Source: JAAYJR01 sp964545315 (GTDB lineage: Bacteria; Bacteroidota; Bacteroidia; Bacteroidales; Prolixibacteraceae). From it: DNA of 64,000 bases. The stretch's first letter is position 1. Each line of letters opens with the position of its first letter. The notes under the pieces were generated by a model, which had not been told where the DNA came from, made no database searches, and saw only the letters and a list, made by a program, of their open reading frames with translations. The position numbers and the translations under genes are program-made. Below, piece by piece: positions 52,213-61,097 of this stretch. Where the stretch lies: assembly GCA_964545315.1 (NCBI GenBank), contig CAZJGI010000014.1, forward strand, positions 1 through 64,000, written 5' to 3'.

Positions 52213-52875
52213 GTGAATTTATATTTACAAAAACTGATAGATGAGGGTGAACACCAAAAACAGGATTTTAAATTCTGTATTAATGACTCCAAAAAAATTG
52301 CCAAATCGCTCGTCGCTTTCGCCAATACAGATGGGGGCAGATTACTTATTGGTGTAAAAGATAATGGTAAGATCGCAGGTATACGTACTGAGGAAGAATT
52401 TTATATGGTTGAATCTGCAGCAAAAATATTTAGCCGGCCACAGATAGCATTTTCTACAAAACAGTGGATATCTGATGACAAAATCGTACTTGAGATATCA
52501 GTCAAACCAAGTAACAAAAAACCTCATTTTGCTCTGGACGAAAGTGGTAAATGGTTAGCATATTCCCGGGTTAAGGATGAAAACGTTTTAACTCATAAAA
52601 TTCAAATTCTGGCCTGGCAAAAACAAAACAGCTCAAAAGGTTTATATTTCTCTTATACAGATGATGAACAATTATTGATTAATTACCTGCTGAAAAATAA
52701 TAGCATATCACTTTCAAAATTTATTAGATCAGCTCATATAACTAAAAAAAAGGCTGAGGATATACTTAGCAATTTTGTAATTATGGATATTATAAAAATA
52801 ATCACTACCAGAGAAAAGACTACCTTCATGCTAAATTCTAAATTTGATGTGGCTATTTTAGACAAGTTCAGATAA
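52213..52875 (+). CDS. Schlafen AlbA_2-type putative DNA-binding protein
   Basis: A 220-residue protein with an AlbA_2 domain in the first 120 residues: HQKQDFKFCINDSKKIAKSL, VAFANTDGGRLLIGVKDNGKIAGI and PHFALDESGKWLAYSRVKDEN are the family segments. The C-terminal 80 residues look like a winged helix. The initiation codon is GTG at 52213. The family includes transcription-related and defence-related proteins; nothing here shows either. Alkaline phosphatase follows after a 77-bp gap with its own promoter. Confidence 0.82.
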   Translation: MNLYLQKLIDEGEHQKQDFKFCINDSKKIAKSLVAFANTDGGRLLIGVKDNGKIAGIRTEEEFYMVESAAKIFSRPQIAFSTKQWISDDKIVLEISVKPSNKKPHFALDESGKWLAYSRVKDENVLTHKIQILAWQKQNSSKGLYFSYTDDEQLLINYLLKNNSISLSKFIRSAHITKKKAEDILSNFVIMDIIKIITTREKTTFMLNSKFDVAILDKFR

Positions 52876-52907
52876 AAATAATTAAGTCGGATGAACTTCT
52901 GACCGTC

Positions 52908-52915
52908 TATATTTG
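52908..52915 (+). promoter_or_regulatory. -7 element of the alkaline phosphatase gene
   Basis: TATATTTG matches TAnnTTTG exactly, about 38 bases before the ATG at 52953. No TTTG at the -33 distance is clear. Confidence 0.45.
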
Positions 52916-52952
52916 TTTTAATTTTGCTGAAATTTTATAAAAAAATAAAAAA

Positions 52953-54104
52953 ATGACTCGCAAAATATTTGTTTTAGTTGTAACCCTTGTTATGGGTATT
53001 TCGCTGTATTCACAAAACAATGCAGCAGATGATAACACCGGAAAAGACAAAGTGTGGAATAAAGGTGAAATCCACCAGGTAAAAACCTTCTCACAAAAAT
53101 TTAGATCAAAAAAACCAAAAAATATTATTCTTTTTATTGGCGACGGAATGGGTGTTTCACAGGTACATGCAGCATTGACAGGAAACAAAGGAAGCCTGTT
53201 TATTGAAAATATGAAATATACAGGTTTTTCAAAGACATCATCAGGTGATAAATATATAACCGATTCAGCAGCTGGAGGAACAGCTCTTTCATCCGGAGTA
53301 AAAACATATAATGGAGCGATTGGTGTGGATATGGATAAAAATCCTGTGAAAACAATTCTTGAGGAGGCAGAAGAAGCAGGATTATCTACCGGACTGGTTT
53401 CAACATCAGCTATAACCCATGCAACTCCTGCATCATTCATAGCACATCAGCCGAACAGAAATATGTACGAGGAAATTGCAGCTGATTTTCTCAAAACCGA
53501 TATTGAGGTTTTCATTGGAGGAGGTTACAAACATTTTACAGAACGTAAAGATGGCCGTAATCTTATATCTGAACTCAAACAAAAGGGATATACAATAGAA
53601 CAAGATATCAATAAATTAAATCAGGTTACGGATGGTAAACTGGCCGGACTCGTTGCTAATGAGCATACAGGCAGGATAGATGAACGGGGAAATATGTTAC
53701 CTGTTGCAGTAAACACAGCTCTCAATATCTTAAAAAAGAATAAAAAAGGATTTTTCTTAATGGTTGAAGGTTCCCAAATCGACTGGGGAGGCCATGCCGG
53801 AAATACAGTATATATTGTGGAAGAGATGCTTGACCTGGACCGGAGCATAGGCAAAGCTTTGGAATTTGCCGAAAAAGATGGAAAGACACTCGTAATACTT
53901 ACAGCAGATCACGAGACCGGCGGAATGGTAGTTCTGGATGGCAACTATGAAAATGGAATGGTTAAAGGTGAATTCACCACAGGTGACCATACAGGACTTA
54001 TGGTACCCATATTTGCATATGGACCGGGAGCTAAAGAATTTATTGGCATTATGGAAAATACTGAGTTGAATAGTAAGTTGAAAAATATCCTAATCAGGAA
54101 GTAA
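52953..54104 (+). CDS. periplasmic alkaline phosphatase
   Basis: A 383-residue PhoA-type enzyme, shorter than E. coli PhoA (471) but with the active site intact. A signal peptide (about 1-20) precedes NIILFIGDGMGVSQ (metal Asp), DSAAGGTA with the nucleophilic serine, ITHATPASF, EGSQIDWGGHA, LTADHETGGM and GDHTG, i.e. the Zn1, Zn2 and Mg ligand sets. Release of phosphate from monoesters outside the cytoplasm is expected. No Pho-box-like site was identified. Confidence 0.94.
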   Translation: MTRKIFVLVVTLVMGISLYSQNNAADDNTGKDKVWNKGEIHQVKTFSQKFRSKKPKNIILFIGDGMGVSQVHAALTGNKGSLFIENMKYTGFSKTSSGDKYITDSAAGGTALSSGVKTYNGAIGVDMDKNPVKTILEEAEEAGLSTGLVSTSAITHATPASFIAHQPNRNMYEEIAADFLKTDIEVFIGGGYKHFTERKDGRNLISELKQKGYTIEQDINKLNQVTDGKLAGLVANEHTGRIDERGNMLPVAVNTALNILKKNKKGFFLMVEGSQIDWGGHAGNTVYIVEEMLDLDRSIGKALEFAEKDGKTLVILTADHETGGMVVLDGNYENGMVKGEFTTGDHTGLMVPIFAYGPGAKEFIGIMENTELNSKLKNILIRK

Positions 54105-54162
54105 TAATTAATATTACATTTAGACAAGCTCTTAAAGACAGCTCCTCAATTTTTCTGATAAA

Positions 54163-54189
54163 AATTTAATAACTACAGTTTATTAAATT
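54163..54189 (+). terminator. possible terminator hairpin after the alkaline phosphatase gene
   Basis: AATTTAATAA (54163-54172) and TTATTAAATT (54180-54189) form a 10-bp AT-only stem with a 7-base loop, followed by CTTTTATAG. The U-run is short and the stem weak, so this is tentative. Confidence 0.35.
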
Positions 54190-54326
54190 CTTTTATAGCA
54201 GTGGCGATTATATCAGGATTTGATCCGGATTCTGTTAATCGGTGAAACTCCATAAGTCATTTAATTGAAAATTAAATTCTTAATTAAGTTATATTCACAT
54301 AATTAAAAGGAATAACTAATTTTTTA

Positions 54327-54356
54327 TTGTTATTCCCATTTGTTTTTATATTTTCG
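54327..54356 (+). promoter_or_regulatory. promoter of the BASS-transporter gene
   Basis: TTG at 54327-54329, a 19-nt spacer and TATTTTCG at 54349-54356, close to TAnnTTTG, lie 24 bases before the ATG at 54380. Confidence 0.45.
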
Positions 54357-54379
54357 GATAATTCTTAAAGTGATGTGTT

Positions 54380-55339
54380 ATGAAGGAAGCTCTGGAAATT
54401 TTAGATCATGTCAGATTAAATTTTTCGCCCACAGGCTTAATGATATTAAATATAGTTATCGCCTTTGTTATGTTTGGGGTTGCCCTGGATATAAAGTGGC
54501 AAAATTTCAAGGATGTGGTCCTTAAGCCTAAATCGGCAATAACCGGTATATTTTCACAGTTTGTTTTATTACCTGTAGTAACTTTTTTATTTATAATTCT
54601 TTTGAACCCCACTCCTACAGTAGCTCTTGGCATGATATTAATAGCTGCATGCCCGGGAGGTAATATTTCTAATTTTATGAGTGCCATGGCTAAGGGTAAT
54701 GTTGCCCTTTCAGTAAGCTTAACAGCTGTTGCTACTTTGGGAGCAACATTTATGACACCCCTTAATTTTGCCCTCTGGGGAAAACTATACCTTAAATATT
54801 ACAGTTCGGCAGGTGCCGGAAGCTATCTGGTACCTATAGAAATCAATTTCCTTCAAATGGTACAAACAGTAATAATTCTCTTAGGTATCCCTCTGTTACT
54901 GGGAATATTATTTTCAAACTATTTTCCAATACTTACTTCCAAAATAAAAAAACCTATCCGCCAAATATCAATCCTAATATTTATTGGTTTCGTAATAATC
55001 CTTTTATCTGCAAACTTCAACCATTTTCTGAAATATATTCATATCGTTTTCCTGATAGTTCTCATTCACAACTCCCTGGCTTTGTTATCAGGATATACAA
55101 TTAGTTCTCTGGCCGGATTAAACAGTACAGACCGAAGGACAATCTCAATTGAAACAGGCATTCAGAATTCGGGACTGGCTCTGGTTCTGATGTTTAACCC
55201 TAAAATTTTTCCTCCTGAACTGGAATTGGGAGGAATGACCATAATAGCTGCCTGGTGGGGAGTGTGGCATATTATAAGCGGATTGTCATTAGCTTCAATC
55301 TGGTCTAAAATACCGGTTATTCAACCTTCTGTAAGATGA
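54380..55339 (+). CDS. bile acid:sodium symporter (BASS) family transporter
   Basis: A 319-residue protein with about ten membrane helices. FVMFGVALDIKWQNF, LIAACPGGNISNFMSAMAKG and GIQNSGLALVLMFNPKIFPP are BASS landmarks (the P-G-G-N and E-x-G-x-Q-N-x-x-L-A regions near the Na+ sites, here ETGIQNSGLA). Members take up bile acids, pantoate or other organic anions with Na+. It overlaps the acyltransferase start by 4 bases, so the two may form an operon. Confidence 0.92.
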   Translation: MKEALEILDHVRLNFSPTGLMILNIVIAFVMFGVALDIKWQNFKDVVLKPKSAITGIFSQFVLLPVVTFLFIILLNPTPTVALGMILIAACPGGNISNFMSAMAKGNVALSVSLTAVATLGATFMTPLNFALWGKLYLKYYSSAGAGSYLVPIEINFLQMVQTVIILLGIPLLLGILFSNYFPILTSKIKKPIRQISILIFIGFVIILLSANFNHFLKYIHIVFLIVLIHNSLALLSGYTISSLAGLNSTDRRTISIETGIQNSGLALVLMFNPKIFPPELELGGMTIIAAWWGVWHIISGLSLASIWSKIPVIQPSVR

Positions 55340-56685
55340 GTTACGAAAAATGGTCATTCGGGTATTGGTGCTTAAAACAATACATTATTTTTGCGGACTG
55401 GCTTATTAATAAAAAAACCTTTATAACAGGACTTGATAATATTCCAAAAAACAAACCGGTTGTTTTTGCACCAAACCACCAGAATGCGCTTAGTGATCCT
55501 ATGGCTGTCCTTCTGAATACACCATTTCAACCTGTTTGGCTTGCGCGTGCAGACATTTTCGGAAAATCAAAAGTTATTGATAATATTTTGAAATTTCTGA
55601 AAATAATGCCGGTCTACCGGATTCGCGATGGCAAAAGTAACCTAGACAAAAACGAAATAACATTTGCGGATTCAGTAAAAGTTTTAAAAAATAATGGCGC
55701 CCTTGCTCTTTTCCCTGAAGCAGCACACTCAGGGAAAAGGCAAATGCTTGCCCATAAAAAAGCTGTTCCCCGTATAGTATTTATGGCTGAAGAAAAAACA
55801 GACAATAATCTTGATATTCAGATAATTCCTACAGGTATATACTACAGCCATTACTGGAAATTCAACCGTTTTGTAATTGTAAATTTTGGTAAGCCTGTAA
55901 CTGTAAAAAATTATCTGAAACAATACTATGAAAATCCCACAGCAACTATACTGGAACTGAAATCTGAAATTCATGATTCTATAATACCATTAATATTAAA
56001 TATAAACAGTAAAAAATATTACCAGGATTTTGAAAATATCCGGGAAATTTATGGGGATCATTTTCTGGCACGCAATAACAAAAAAAAAACACTTTTAAAC
56101 CGGTTCACTACAGATCAAAAACTAGTTGAAGAACTAGACAAACTTGAATTATCATCTCCGGAACAAGCAGAAGAATTGACATATATCCTGGGAGATTATC
56201 TTCATGAAATAAAAAAATTAAAACTGAGAAGCTGGCTCCTGGAAGATAAAAAAAATGTGCTTCTCCTGATTATTATAAATATATTAATTCTTATTGCAGG
56301 TCTACCGTTATTTATTTTCGGATTTATCTTTAATGCCATTCCTTTTTTGATTATCGACCGGGTGATACGAAAGAAAATCAGGGATAAATCTTTTTGGAGT
56401 ACTTTTTTTCTGATGTCCGGAATTATTTTATTTCCACTTTTGTATATAATTCAGCTTTTTGCACTTTCCTGTCTGATTCCCGGTTTATGGCTTAAAATTG
56501 CTGTACTTGTTTTAATGCCATTATCAGGGAAACTGGCATTTAGATGGTATATCACTTTAAGAAAAACGATCGGACTTTTTCGTGTGTTATATCTGAAGTA
56601 TTTTAAAACTCTAACATACAAACATTTACTCACCCTAAAAGACCGGTTGTATAAAAAACTGGATAATATTATATCAGTTAACTAG
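55336..56685 (+). CDS. lysophospholipid acyltransferase (PlsC-like) with C-terminal membrane segments
   Basis: A 449-residue protein. The catalytic HxxxxD is in FAPNHQNALSDPMAVL, and LALFPEAAHSGKRQML is the substrate-binding block (FPEGxxS-like). The N-terminal 230 residues are the PlsC domain; a helical linker and three to four membrane helices follow (about 310-400). Esterification of an acyl chain onto lysophosphatidate is the family role. It sits 4 bases into the BASS gene end. Confidence 0.88.
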   Translation: MSYEKWSFGYWCLKQYIIFADWLINKKTFITGLDNIPKNKPVVFAPNHQNALSDPMAVLLNTPFQPVWLARADIFGKSKVIDNILKFLKIMPVYRIRDGKSNLDKNEITFADSVKVLKNNGALALFPEAAHSGKRQMLAHKKAVPRIVFMAEEKTDNNLDIQIIPTGIYYSHYWKFNRFVIVNFGKPVTVKNYLKQYYENPTATILELKSEIHDSIIPLILNINSKKYYQDFENIREIYGDHFLARNNKKKTLLNRFTTDQKLVEELDKLELSSPEQAEELTYILGDYLHEIKKLKLRSWLLEDKKNVLLLIIINILILIAGLPLFIFGFIFNAIPFLIIDRVIRKKIRDKSFWSTFFLMSGIILFPLLYIIQLFALSCLIPGLWLKIAVLVLMPLSGKLAFRWYITLRKTIGLFRVLYLKYFKTLTYKHLLTLKDRLYKKLDNIISVN

Positions 56686-56703
56686 TTTACTTTAAAAACC
56701 TTA

Positions 56704-58023
56704 TCAACGCCTGTTTTTTCTAATGTTTTTCCCTGCCGGTGAAGTTTTGGTTTTATAATTAACTTTTCCTTTATGTCTGCTTATTATTTTTTTGCTGTGA
56801 AATGCTCCCTTAAATTCAGGATCATCAATTTTACGCTGCCTGTCTATTTCCTTTAATTGCAGTTGCCTTTCTTCAAAATTTGTTTCACAAACAACAACCT
56901 CTTCCGGTATTGCCACAACGGGTATTTTCATGCGTATCAACTTTTCAATTTTTTTCAAGTGCCACTCCTCAGAAGGATCTGTAAGAGTAATGGCGTCTCC
57001 GGTATTCCCGGCACGGGCCGTTCGGCCAATCCTGTGAATATAATCTTCATAATTTGGTGGCACGTCAAAATTTATTACATGGCTTACCTTACTTGCATCG
57101 ATCCCTCTGGCAGATACATCAGTGGTTATTAATATCCTGATAATTCCTTCTTTAAAATCCCTTATCGCATTAATTCTAACATTCTGACCTTTATTGGAAT
57201 GTAATATTCTCTTTTCCCCTTCTGTTTTCCTTTTTATAACTTTATAGACTCCGTCGGCATGTTCTTTCGTTTTTACAAATATTATTACTCTTGAGAAAAC
57301 TTCCTCATCAGCTAATAAAAACTGTATGAGATTAAGCTTTGTGCGAAAGTTTGGGACATGATAAACAATCTGACTGACTTCTTCGACAGGAGTGGCTGAG
57401 GGTGTAGTCTCTATTTTTTCATAAAAATCGAGAAATTCCTCAATGAGATTTTCGAGAACCTGCGAAAAAGTTGCTGAAAAAAGCAGATTTTGTCGCTTAG
57501 ACGGAAGAATCTCAAAAAGTTTGGTTAGTTGAGGAAGAAAGCCCATATCCAACATCCTGTCTGCTTCATCTATTACCAGATAATTGATTTTTTTAAGAGA
57601 CAGGACACCTGCTTTATAAAGATCCATAAGACGTCCCGGGGTAGCAACAAGAATATCAATACCGGATTCGATCAATTCTGCATGCTTTGTCCATCCTATT
57701 CCCCCAAAAACAGCAGCATGACGTAATTCCGACCAAGATGTTAATTCTTCAATATCATTCCCGACCTGAATGGAAAGCTCACGTGTTGGTACTAATACCA
57801 AAATTCGGGGATCTTTTCCTTCCGGCTTTTTTAATCTTGACAGTAAAGGTAAAAGATAAGCAGCTGTCTTACCTGTTCCAGTCTGTGCTATTCCCAAAAC
57901 ATTACTGCCTGAATTAATCCTGGGAATAACCTGTTCCTGTATAAGAGTAGGCTTAATAAAGCCAATTTCATAAACAGATTTTAGTATTGACTTTGCAATA
58001 TTCAGATCTTCAAATGATTTCAT
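56704..58023 (-). CDS. DEAD-box RNA helicase
   Basis: A 439-residue helicase from MKSFEDLNIAKSI (58023); an upstream ATG at 58044 adds seven residues and is less likely. The Q motif (KPTLIQEQVIP), motif I AQTGTGKT, PTRELSIQ, TPGRLMDL, motif II VIDEADRMLD, motif III SATFS, and motif VI HRIGRTARAG are all present. A basic C-terminal tail may bind RNA. It is of the RhlE type. It follows dprA in the same direction by 71 bp. Confidence 0.95.
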   Translation of the reverse strand: MKSFEDLNIAKSILKSVYEIGFIKPTLIQEQVIPRINSGSNVLGIAQTGTGKTAAYLLPLLSRLKKPEGKDPRILVLVPTRELSIQVGNDIEELTSWSELRHAAVFGGIGWTKHAELIESGIDILVATPGRLMDLYKAGVLSLKKINYLVIDEADRMLDMGFLPQLTKLFEILPSKRQNLLFSATFSQVLENLIEEFLDFYEKIETTPSATPVEEVSQIVYHVPNFRTKLNLIQFLLADEEVFSRVIIFVKTKEHADGVYKVIKRKTEGEKRILHSNKGQNVRINAIRDFKEGIIRILITTDVSARGIDASKVSHVINFDVPPNYEDYIHRIGRTARAGNTGDAITLTDPSEEWHLKKIEKLIRMKIPVVAIPEEVVVCETNFEERQLQLKEIDRQRKIDDPEFKGAFHSKKIISRHKGKVNYKTKTSPAGKNIRKNRR

Positions 58024-58094
58024 GACGCAAAAATAGGAAAACAAAAATTAAAAATCACAACTTTAAAAAATACTGGAAGTACAATCTGCCAACA

Positions 58095-59207
58095 TTACCT
58101 TAAAGAGTACATGTTCCCCGGTAAGGCGATAATAATATTTTTAAATTCCAGGGTAAGCAATAGAGTAGAAATTTTACTGCAAGGCACTGAAAGTTCTGAT
58201 GAAATCTGATCAATATATAATTGTTTTTCCGTTTTCAATAATTCAACAATTTTTTGCTCTTCAATACTCAGATCAGTAAAAAGTTCAGGCTGAGAACATT
58301 TTTTATCGTCTGACATTTCCCATCCCATAAAATATTTCAGATCTTCTATGCCTTGTATCAGGTTAGCTCCGTTATATCTTATCAAACGATTACATCCTTG
58401 TGAGTATTCATCATTAATCCTGCCGGGAAAAGCAAATACATCCCTGTTGTATGAAGAGGCTATATCTGCAGTGACAAGTGCTCCGCCTTTTTTAGCCGAT
58501 TCGACAATAATGGTTGCATCACAAAGACCAGCAATAATCCTGTTTCGCCTGATAAAATTTGAAGGATCAATCTTTGTCCTGCTTGGAAACTCAGTTACCA
58601 ATCCACCACGTTTCAGCATCTTTCTGGCTATGTCATGATGAAGAGATGGATAAAGCATATCAAGTCCGTGACCAAGGACCCCAACAGTAGAGACTCCGTA
58701 TTTAAGTGACATCTTATGTGCACAAATATCAATTCCGTATGCTAATCCACTAACAATAACTATGTTGTAATCGTGTTCGGAAATATCCTTAATCAGCTGT
58801 TCACATATCATTTTCCCATATGAAGTGGCATTTCTTGTACCTACAATACTCAACATTTTAAAACAATTTAAGTCCACAGAGCCTTTTGAGTATAGTATTA
58901 CCGGAGCATCGGCACATGACTTAAGCCTTCTGGGATAATTGCTGTCTGTAAAAAAAAATATATCAATATTATGCTTATTTACAAATTCAAGTTCCTTTGC
59001 AGCTTCTGAAAGTACCTTGGCATTTTTTATCCGTCTGGCATTGACCTCTCCAATCCCGGGGATTTTTTTTAAAGATTGGAATGATTCAGAAAATATTTGT
59101 TCTATACTCCCTGTCCTTGCCAGAAGATTTCGCGCTAAAACACTCCCGACACCTGGCAGCATCGAAAGAGCAATCTTATATATATAATCATTGCTATACC
59201 GGGGCAT
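58095..59207 (-). CDS. dprA: DNA-processing protein DprA
   Basis: A 370-residue protein. An N-terminal helix-hairpin-helix (LPGVGSVLARNLLAR and IPGIGEVNARRIKN) precedes the Rossmann-type DprA core with VGTRNATSYGK, VSGLAYGIDICAHK and VGVLGHGLDMLYP, then a C-terminal winged helix (IDQISSELSVPCSKISTLLL). DprA loads RecA on incoming single-stranded DNA in natural transformation. No other competence gene is in the window. Confidence 0.95.
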   Translation of the reverse strand: MPRYSNDYIYKIALSMLPGVGSVLARNLLARTGSIEQIFSESFQSLKKIPGIGEVNARRIKNAKVLSEAAKELEFVNKHNIDIFFFTDSNYPRRLKSCADAPVILYSKGSVDLNCFKMLSIVGTRNATSYGKMICEQLIKDISEHDYNIVIVSGLAYGIDICAHKMSLKYGVSTVGVLGHGLDMLYPSLHHDIARKMLKRGGLVTEFPSRTKIDPSNFIRRNRIIAGLCDATIIVESAKKGGALVTADIASSYNRDVFAFPGRINDEYSQGCNRLIRYNGANLIQGIEDLKYFMGWEMSDDKKCSQPELFTDLSIEEQKIVELLKTEKQLYIDQISSELSVPCSKISTLLLTLEFKNIIIALPGNMYSLR

Positions 59208-59234
59208 AATAATTGTGTGTTTTGAAGGAGATTA

Positions 59235-59687
59235 CTACATTCCTACCATTTTAAATAATACAGCTCTTATCCTTTTCCGTTCTTCCAGGGACAGAGCTGT
59301 CAAACTGACTTGTGGGTATTCAGCTATACCCCGTTGAGTTTTTACTACAAGCGTCAAATCAGTTAGTTTTCCAAATACCGAATTTTCAAAAAATGCATTA
59401 TAAAGTATCCTTTGTGGAAACTCAATAGAATTAAATTCGGTCTTGCCAAACCGTACTATTTTATAGTAACGAAGCAATATCTTATTATTATCATTATTAA
59501 ATTCAATATATTGATAATCAGCAACCTGAAAAAACAAAAACCACAAAATAAATACACCTGCAAGGATAAATGCGTATATTGTAAGATCCAATAAAAATAA
59601 AATCAGGACACCAAGGGCAATTACTAAACTTACAAGAAAAAACAAGCGTCTTAAAAATTTGGTCCTATCTTTATTTGAAATGTTCAT
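59235..59687 (-). CDS. small membrane protein, function unknown
   Basis: A 150-residue protein with two hydrophobic segments (about 15-32 and 35-53) and a soluble C-terminal part with strand-like stretches (YQYIEFNNDNNKILLRYYKI; LTDLTLVVKTQRGIAEYPQ) suggesting a PH-like or bPH-type domain. I do not recognise the family. It lies upstream of dprA in the same orientation (27-bp gap). Confidence 0.65.
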   Translation of the reverse strand: MNISNKDRTKFLRRLFFLVSLVIALGVLILFLLDLTIYAFILAGVFILWFLFFQVADYQYIEFNNDNNKILLRYYKIVRFGKTEFNSIEFPQRILYNAFFENSVFGKLTDLTLVVKTQRGIAEYPQVSLTALSLEERKRIRAVLFKMVGM

Positions 59688-59799
59688 TTATTTAAAAATT
59701 TTATAATTTATTAAAAGTAGCAAATTAAAAATCTGCTTCATTTGAGTAAAACTTAATCCTTTGCCGTCGGTTTTAACCGATAGTTTATTCATTAGATAT

Positions 59800-59862
59800 C
59801 AGCTGCAAGCTGTAAGTCTCGCATTAATTTCAGCTGCAAGCTCCAAGCTCCAAGCTGTAAGT
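59800..59862. repeat. imperfect direct repeat with 7-mer expansion
   Basis: CAGCTGCAAGCT-GTAAGT occurs at 59800-59817 and again at 59831-59862, where the second copy carries two extra 7-base units CCAAGCT. This is a short tandem expansion in non-coding DNA upstream of aroB. A TCGGTT-TT-AACCGA palindrome lies just before it at 59767-59780. Confidence 0.7.
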
Positions 59863-59868
59863 ATCTTT

Positions 59869-59980
59869 CATTCATGCATTCAAACATTCTCACATTCTCT
59901 CATTCACACATTCTCACATTCACACATTCTCTCATTCACACATTCACACATTCACACATTCACACATTCAAACATTCTCC
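59869..59980. repeat. tandem array of 14 8-bp units (CATTCNCN)
   Basis: From 59869 to 59980 the sequence is 14 consecutive octamers that all start CATTC, with endings drawn mainly from ACA, TCA, TCT and AAA (for example CATTCACA, CATTCTCT). The period is unbroken. The array ends about 29 bases before the -7 box of aroB. The open frame that runs through it (Ser/His/Thr/Phe repeats) is a by-product of the repeat and not a gene. Confidence 0.9.
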
Positions 59981-60008
59981 CAAGAGAAACCTGAAAACAA
60001 ATTTATTG

Positions 60009-60016
60009 TAACTTTA
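60009..60016 (+). promoter_or_regulatory. -7 element of aroB
   Basis: TAACTTTA, one base off TAnnTTTG and identical to the core of the panB box, lies 21 bases before the aroB ATG at 60037. The -33 region falls right after the octamer array. Confidence 0.5.
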
Positions 60017-60036
60017 CAAAAATTTGACAGATAATC

Positions 60037-61095
60037 ATGATAAAATCAAAAATAATATACAGTCAAAATTTTCAAACTACCCTTAAAGAGTGGTTTGATC
60101 ATTTCGAAGGGAGCAAAATATTTATTGCAACTGAAGAAAATGTAAATAAATTATGGATTAATCAATTGAACTATATTTTTAACAATTACGACATAAAAGC
60201 AGTTGTAATACCTCCCGGAGAACAAAATAAAAAAATTGAATCAGTTTTACAAATATGGGAATTCCTTTCCTGTAACGGAGCCGACAGAAAATCATTATTA
60301 ATAAATATAGGGGGTGGGATGCTTACTGACCTTGCAGGTTTTGCCTCCTCAACATTTAAGCGCGGCATCAGTTTCCTGAATGTTCCCACTACCCTTCTGG
60401 CACAGGTCGATGCCTCCATTGGGGGTAAGACAGGGATTAACTTTAACGGATTAAAGAATGAGGTAGGCACTTTTAATGAGCCGGAAGCAGTTATTATCAA
60501 TACCAGCTTTCTTAAAACTATCGACCACAGTAATTTTATTTCAGGATATGCCGAGATGATCAAACATGCTTTGATAAAAAGTCCGGAACATCTTGCTGAC
60601 TTGAAAAAATTCAATCTTGAAAATATTGATTACATCTTATTGCAAAGTATCATTGCAGACTCAGTAGAAATAAAAAAGTATTTTGTACTAAATGATCCTA
60701 CAGAAAAGAATATCCGTAAAGCATTGAACTTTGGCCATACTGCAGGTCATGCACTTGAAAGTCTTGCAATGAAACAAGGCAGACCGGTATTACATGGATT
60801 TGCAGTAGCCTGGGGAATGATAGTTGAACTGTTTCTTTCTATGAAAATATGCGGGTTTAGAGAATCGCTACTCCGGGACTTAACCAGTTGGTTGTTAAGG
60901 ATATACGGTACCTTTACATTTGAAGTGGCTGATTATGATAAGCTTATTGAGTTAATGGCGCATGACAAAAAAAATGAAAGCGGACGGATAAATTTTACGT
61001 TATTATCTGATACCGGACAGTTTTCGATTAATAATAATTGTGGAGAAAAAATAGTTTTGGAAGCATTAGATTATTTTCGTAAAATCCAATTCTAA
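60037..61095 (+). CDS. aroB: 3-dehydroquinate synthase
   Basis: AroB closes DAHP to 3-dehydroquinate, the second step of the shikimate pathway, using NAD+ and Zn2+. The 352-residue protein shows LINIGGGMLTDLAGFASSTF, VPTTLLAQVDASIGGKTGIN and KALNFGHTAGHALE (zinc histidines), the expected landmarks. aroA follows after 2 bp, giving a two-gene aromatic operon. Confidence 0.96.
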   Translation: MIKSKIIYSQNFQTTLKEWFDHFEGSKIFIATEENVNKLWINQLNYIFNNYDIKAVVIPPGEQNKKIESVLQIWEFLSCNGADRKSLLINIGGGMLTDLAGFASSTFKRGISFLNVPTTLLAQVDASIGGKTGINFNGLKNEVGTFNEPEAVIINTSFLKTIDHSNFISGYAEMIKHALIKSPEHLADLKKFNLENIDYILLQSIIADSVEIKKYFVLNDPTEKNIRKALNFGHTAGHALESLAMKQGRPVLHGFAVAWGMIVELFLSMKICGFRESLLRDLTSWLLRIYGTFTFEVADYDKLIELMAHDKKNESGRINFTLLSDTGQFSINNNCGEKIVLEALDYFRKIQF

Positions 61096-61097
61096 CG

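Noticed and set aside
52213..52875. Defence island around the AlbA_2 protein
   Set aside because: Neighbours are metabolic and housekeeping genes; no nuclease, helicase or other defence gene is next to it.
59869..59980. Possible CRISPR array
   Set aside because: 8-bp units with no spacers and no cas genes nearby; a simple tandem repeat.
59761..59994. Frame encoding Ser/His/Thr/Phe repeats
   Set aside because: It is the translation of the octamer DNA repeat with a TTG start; no conservation signal.
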